Source of the DNA: CAZKUN01 sp964555935
Lineage (GTDB): Bacteria > Armatimonadota > Zipacnadia > Zipacnadales > VGFC01
Direction: 5' to 3'
DNA: 31,335 nucleotides
NCBI GenBank assembly: GCA_964555935.1
Contig: CAZKUN010000092.1
Span: forward strand, 1 to 31,335
The translations under genes and the position numbers were made by a program. Shown here piece by piece: positions 30,037 through 31,335 of the stretch (position 1 is its first letter; each line of letters starts with the position of its first letter). The notes under the pieces were generated by a model that worked only from the letters and a program-made list of their open reading frames with translations, was not told the DNA's origin and ran no database searches.

Positions 30037-30750
30037 ATGAAGCGTTCTGAGATCAACGAGATTCTGCGTGAGAGCATCGAGTTCTGCAAGGAGATGAACT
30101 TCAACCTGCCGCCCTGGGGACATTGGTCGCCGGAGCAGTGGGCGGAGGCGGGCGCGGAATACGATGAGATCCGCAACAACAGGCTGGGTTGGGATATCAC
30201 CGACTATGGTGACCGCGACCCGATGGACACGAGCGTGCCGAAGGCGTTCGGCGACCTCGGGCTGGTGCTATTCACGATCCGCAACGGCAACCCCGATCCC
30301 GGCGCGGGATACACGAAATCCTACTGCGAGAAGCTGCTGCTCGTGGGCGAGAATCAGCAGACGCCGTATCACTACCACGCGAACAAGATGGAAGACATCA
30401 TCTGTCGCGCGGGCGGGAACTTGCTGTGCGTGGTCTACAGCCGTGCCGATGACGATACTCTCGACACCGAGATGCCAGTGCGGGTGAGCGTTGACGGCCG
30501 GAACTACGAGGTCGCCGCGGGCTCGACCGTGCGGCTGACGCCGGGCGAGAGCATCGCCCTCCCGTCATTCCAGTACCACGAGTTCCACGCCGAAGAGGGC
30601 ACGGGGATGTCGCTGGTTGGCGAGGTATCCAGGGTCAACGACGACGCGCACGATAACTTCTTCCTCGGCGACGTGGGCCGGTTCCCCGAGATCGAGGAAG
30701 ACGAGCCGCCGCTGCGCTACCTATGCACGGAGTACCCGAAGACGACGTAG
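30037..30750 (+). CDS. D-lyxose ketol-isomerase family (cupin)
   Basis: 237 aa, cytoplasmic. Start ATG 30037 has GGAGG 8 nt upstream. The fold is a cupin; the metal site is visible as TPYHYHANKMEDII (His112, His114, Glu119) and FQYHEFHAEEG (His181 or His184). The N-terminal helix MKRSEINEILRESIEFCKEM and the LPPWGHWSPEQW segment match the D-lyxose isomerase family (E. coli Z5688 type, 227-240 aa). The enzyme converts D-lyxose to D-xylulose and D-mannose to D-fructose, using Mn2+. No kinase or transporter is adjacent. A sulfatase-superfamily gene follows after 38 nt on the same strand, suggesting a shared transcript for degradation of a modified sugar or glycan. The substrate may be another aldose. 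Confidence 0.9.
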   Translation: MKRSEINEILRESIEFCKEMNFNLPPWGHWSPEQWAEAGAEYDEIRNNRLGWDITDYGDRDPMDTSVPKAFGDLGLVLFTIRNGNPDPGAGYTKSYCEKLLLVGENQQTPYHYHANKMEDIICRAGGNLLCVVYSRADDDTLDTEMPVRVSVDGRNYEVAAGSTVRLTPGESIALPSFQYHEFHAEEGTGMSLVGEVSRVNDDAHDNFFLGDVGRFPEIEEDEPPLRYLCTEYPKTT

Positions 30751-30788
30751 CGGGAAGACGCAGAGAACACCAGGGCGAGAGGCCACCC

Positions 30789-31335
30789 ATGAACGTATTC
30801 GTGATACTGGCGGACAGCTTCCGGGCGGACCACTTGGGATGCTACGGGAACGAGTGGATCCAGACGCCGGACCTGGATGCGTTTGCAGCGGAATCAACCG
30901 TGTTCGAGCAGGCGTACAGCGAGAACATGCCAACGCTGCCCAATCGGCAGGCGCTGTTCACCGGCCGATTCGGGCTGCCGTTTCGCGCGTGGCAGCCGCT
31001 GGATATGAAGAACGTGCTATCGGAGGCCATGTGGGATCAGGGCATCCGTAGCTGTCTGGTGACGGATACGTACCACATGCACAAGCCGGGGATGTGCTAC
31101 TCGCGCGGGTTCGACGAGGCGCACTTCATCCGCGGTCAGGAGTACGACCCCGCGCTCGGCGCGTCGGATATTGAGGTGGATGTCGACCGGTACTTCAAGG
31201 ACGATGGGACGCCCGCCGGCGCCGACATGCGGGAGAAGACGGCGATCTACCTGCGGAACCGGCACGACTGGAAAACTGACGACGACCACTTCGTGGCCCA
31301 GTGCGTTAGGCGGTCGCCGGGGTGGCTGGACCGGC
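30789..31335 (+). CDS. Sulfatase-superfamily hydrolase with Thr nucleophile position (3' end outside window)
   Basis: 182 residues are visible; the gene continues past the window. ATG 30789 with GAGAGG 8 nt upstream gives MNVFVILADSFRADHLGCYG, the superfamily metal-binding N-terminus (Asp9). IQTPDLDAFAAESTVFEQAY is the usual second strand-helix. The activation loop is NMPTLPNRQALFTGR. Aligned to CxPSRxxLxTG, Pro, Arg53 and TG are kept but the Cys/Ser is Thr49. It therefore lacks the residue converted to formylglycine. No signal peptide. It is probably co-transcribed with the D-lyxose isomerase. It could be a phosphohydrolase or a sulfatase-like transferase; the C-terminal half, which carries further metal ligands, is not visible. 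Confidence 0.85.
   Translation, partial: MNVFVILADSFRADHLGCYGNEWIQTPDLDAFAAESTVFEQAYSENMPTLPNRQALFTGRFGLPFRAWQPLDMKNVLSEAMWDQGIRSCLVTDTYHMHKPGMCYSRGFDEAHFIRGQEYDPALGASDIEVDVDRYFKDDGTPAGADMREKTAIYLRNRHDWKTDDDHFVAQCVRRSPGWLDR

Overview
The window is a GC-rich (roughly 60-65 %) bacterial chromosome segment. It has gyrB-gyrA at the left edge, about 20 further protein genes, and no rRNA, tRNA or CRISPR array that I can see. The gene types suggest a free-living heterotroph from a lineage such as Armatimonadota or a Planctomycetota-like or related candidate phylum. They include Gfo/Idh/MocA oxidoreductases, sulfatase-superfamily enzymes, a DUF1080 3-keto-glycoside hydrolase, a right-handed beta-helix protein, an M55 peptidase, a copper-amine-oxidase-type stalk protein fused to a BsuPI domain, and a GyrA of the YHPHGSE..YPT type. 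The taxon is an inference; no marker here settles it.

Layout. 1-4530: gyrB then gyrA on the minus strand, with a near-consensus sigma70 promoter about 230 nt ahead of gyrB. 4830-5890: a Gfo/Idh/MocA oxidoreductase ending in a 14-bp terminator hairpin. 5912-6346 (minus): a membrane-anchored protein with a DEATDE-repeat acidic tail. 6596-8416: a B12-type radical SAM protein followed closely by archease. 8482-9600 (minus): an HD-GYP response regulator with a visible promoter. 9668-12523 (minus): two sulfatase-superfamily proteins, one with a normal CSPSR formylglycine motif and one with Thr in the Cys position. 12597-13404: a REP-associated (Y1/HUH) transposase with three copies of its palindromic repeat.

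13542-16964 (plus): oxidoreductase, ManD/RspA-type enolase-superfamily dehydratase and SDR. 17065-17787 (minus): a DUF1080 protein without a signal peptide. 17969-22347 (plus): secreted beta-helix protein, M55 D-aminopeptidase, zinc-ribbon membrane protein and AP-endonuclease-2-type sugar isomerase/epimerase. 22402-24255: a large unrecognised, possibly glycosidase-like protein. 24256-24849: a gene-free stretch with a promoter-like site, a strong terminator and a C13 run. 24850-26963: stalk-OB-BsuPI protein and a membrane-anchored beta protein. 26968-29847 (minus): rhomboid-TPR protease, GT4 glycosyltransferase and a decayed HD-domain remnant. 30037-31335: D-lyxose isomerase and a third, Thr-type sulfatase-superfamily protein that runs off the end.

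Taken together, the middle and right of the window look like scattered sugar-acid and glycoside catabolism. It has C3-oxidation-type oxidoreductases, a 3-keto-glycoside hydrolase, a sugar-acid dehydratase, a TIM-barrel isomerase and an aldose isomerase, next to extracellular beta-helix and sulfatase-type enzymes that could act on polysaccharides. Most genes form short transcription units separated by hairpins. Several hairpins share a TGRAA pentaloop and are probably one repeat family linked to the resident transposase.
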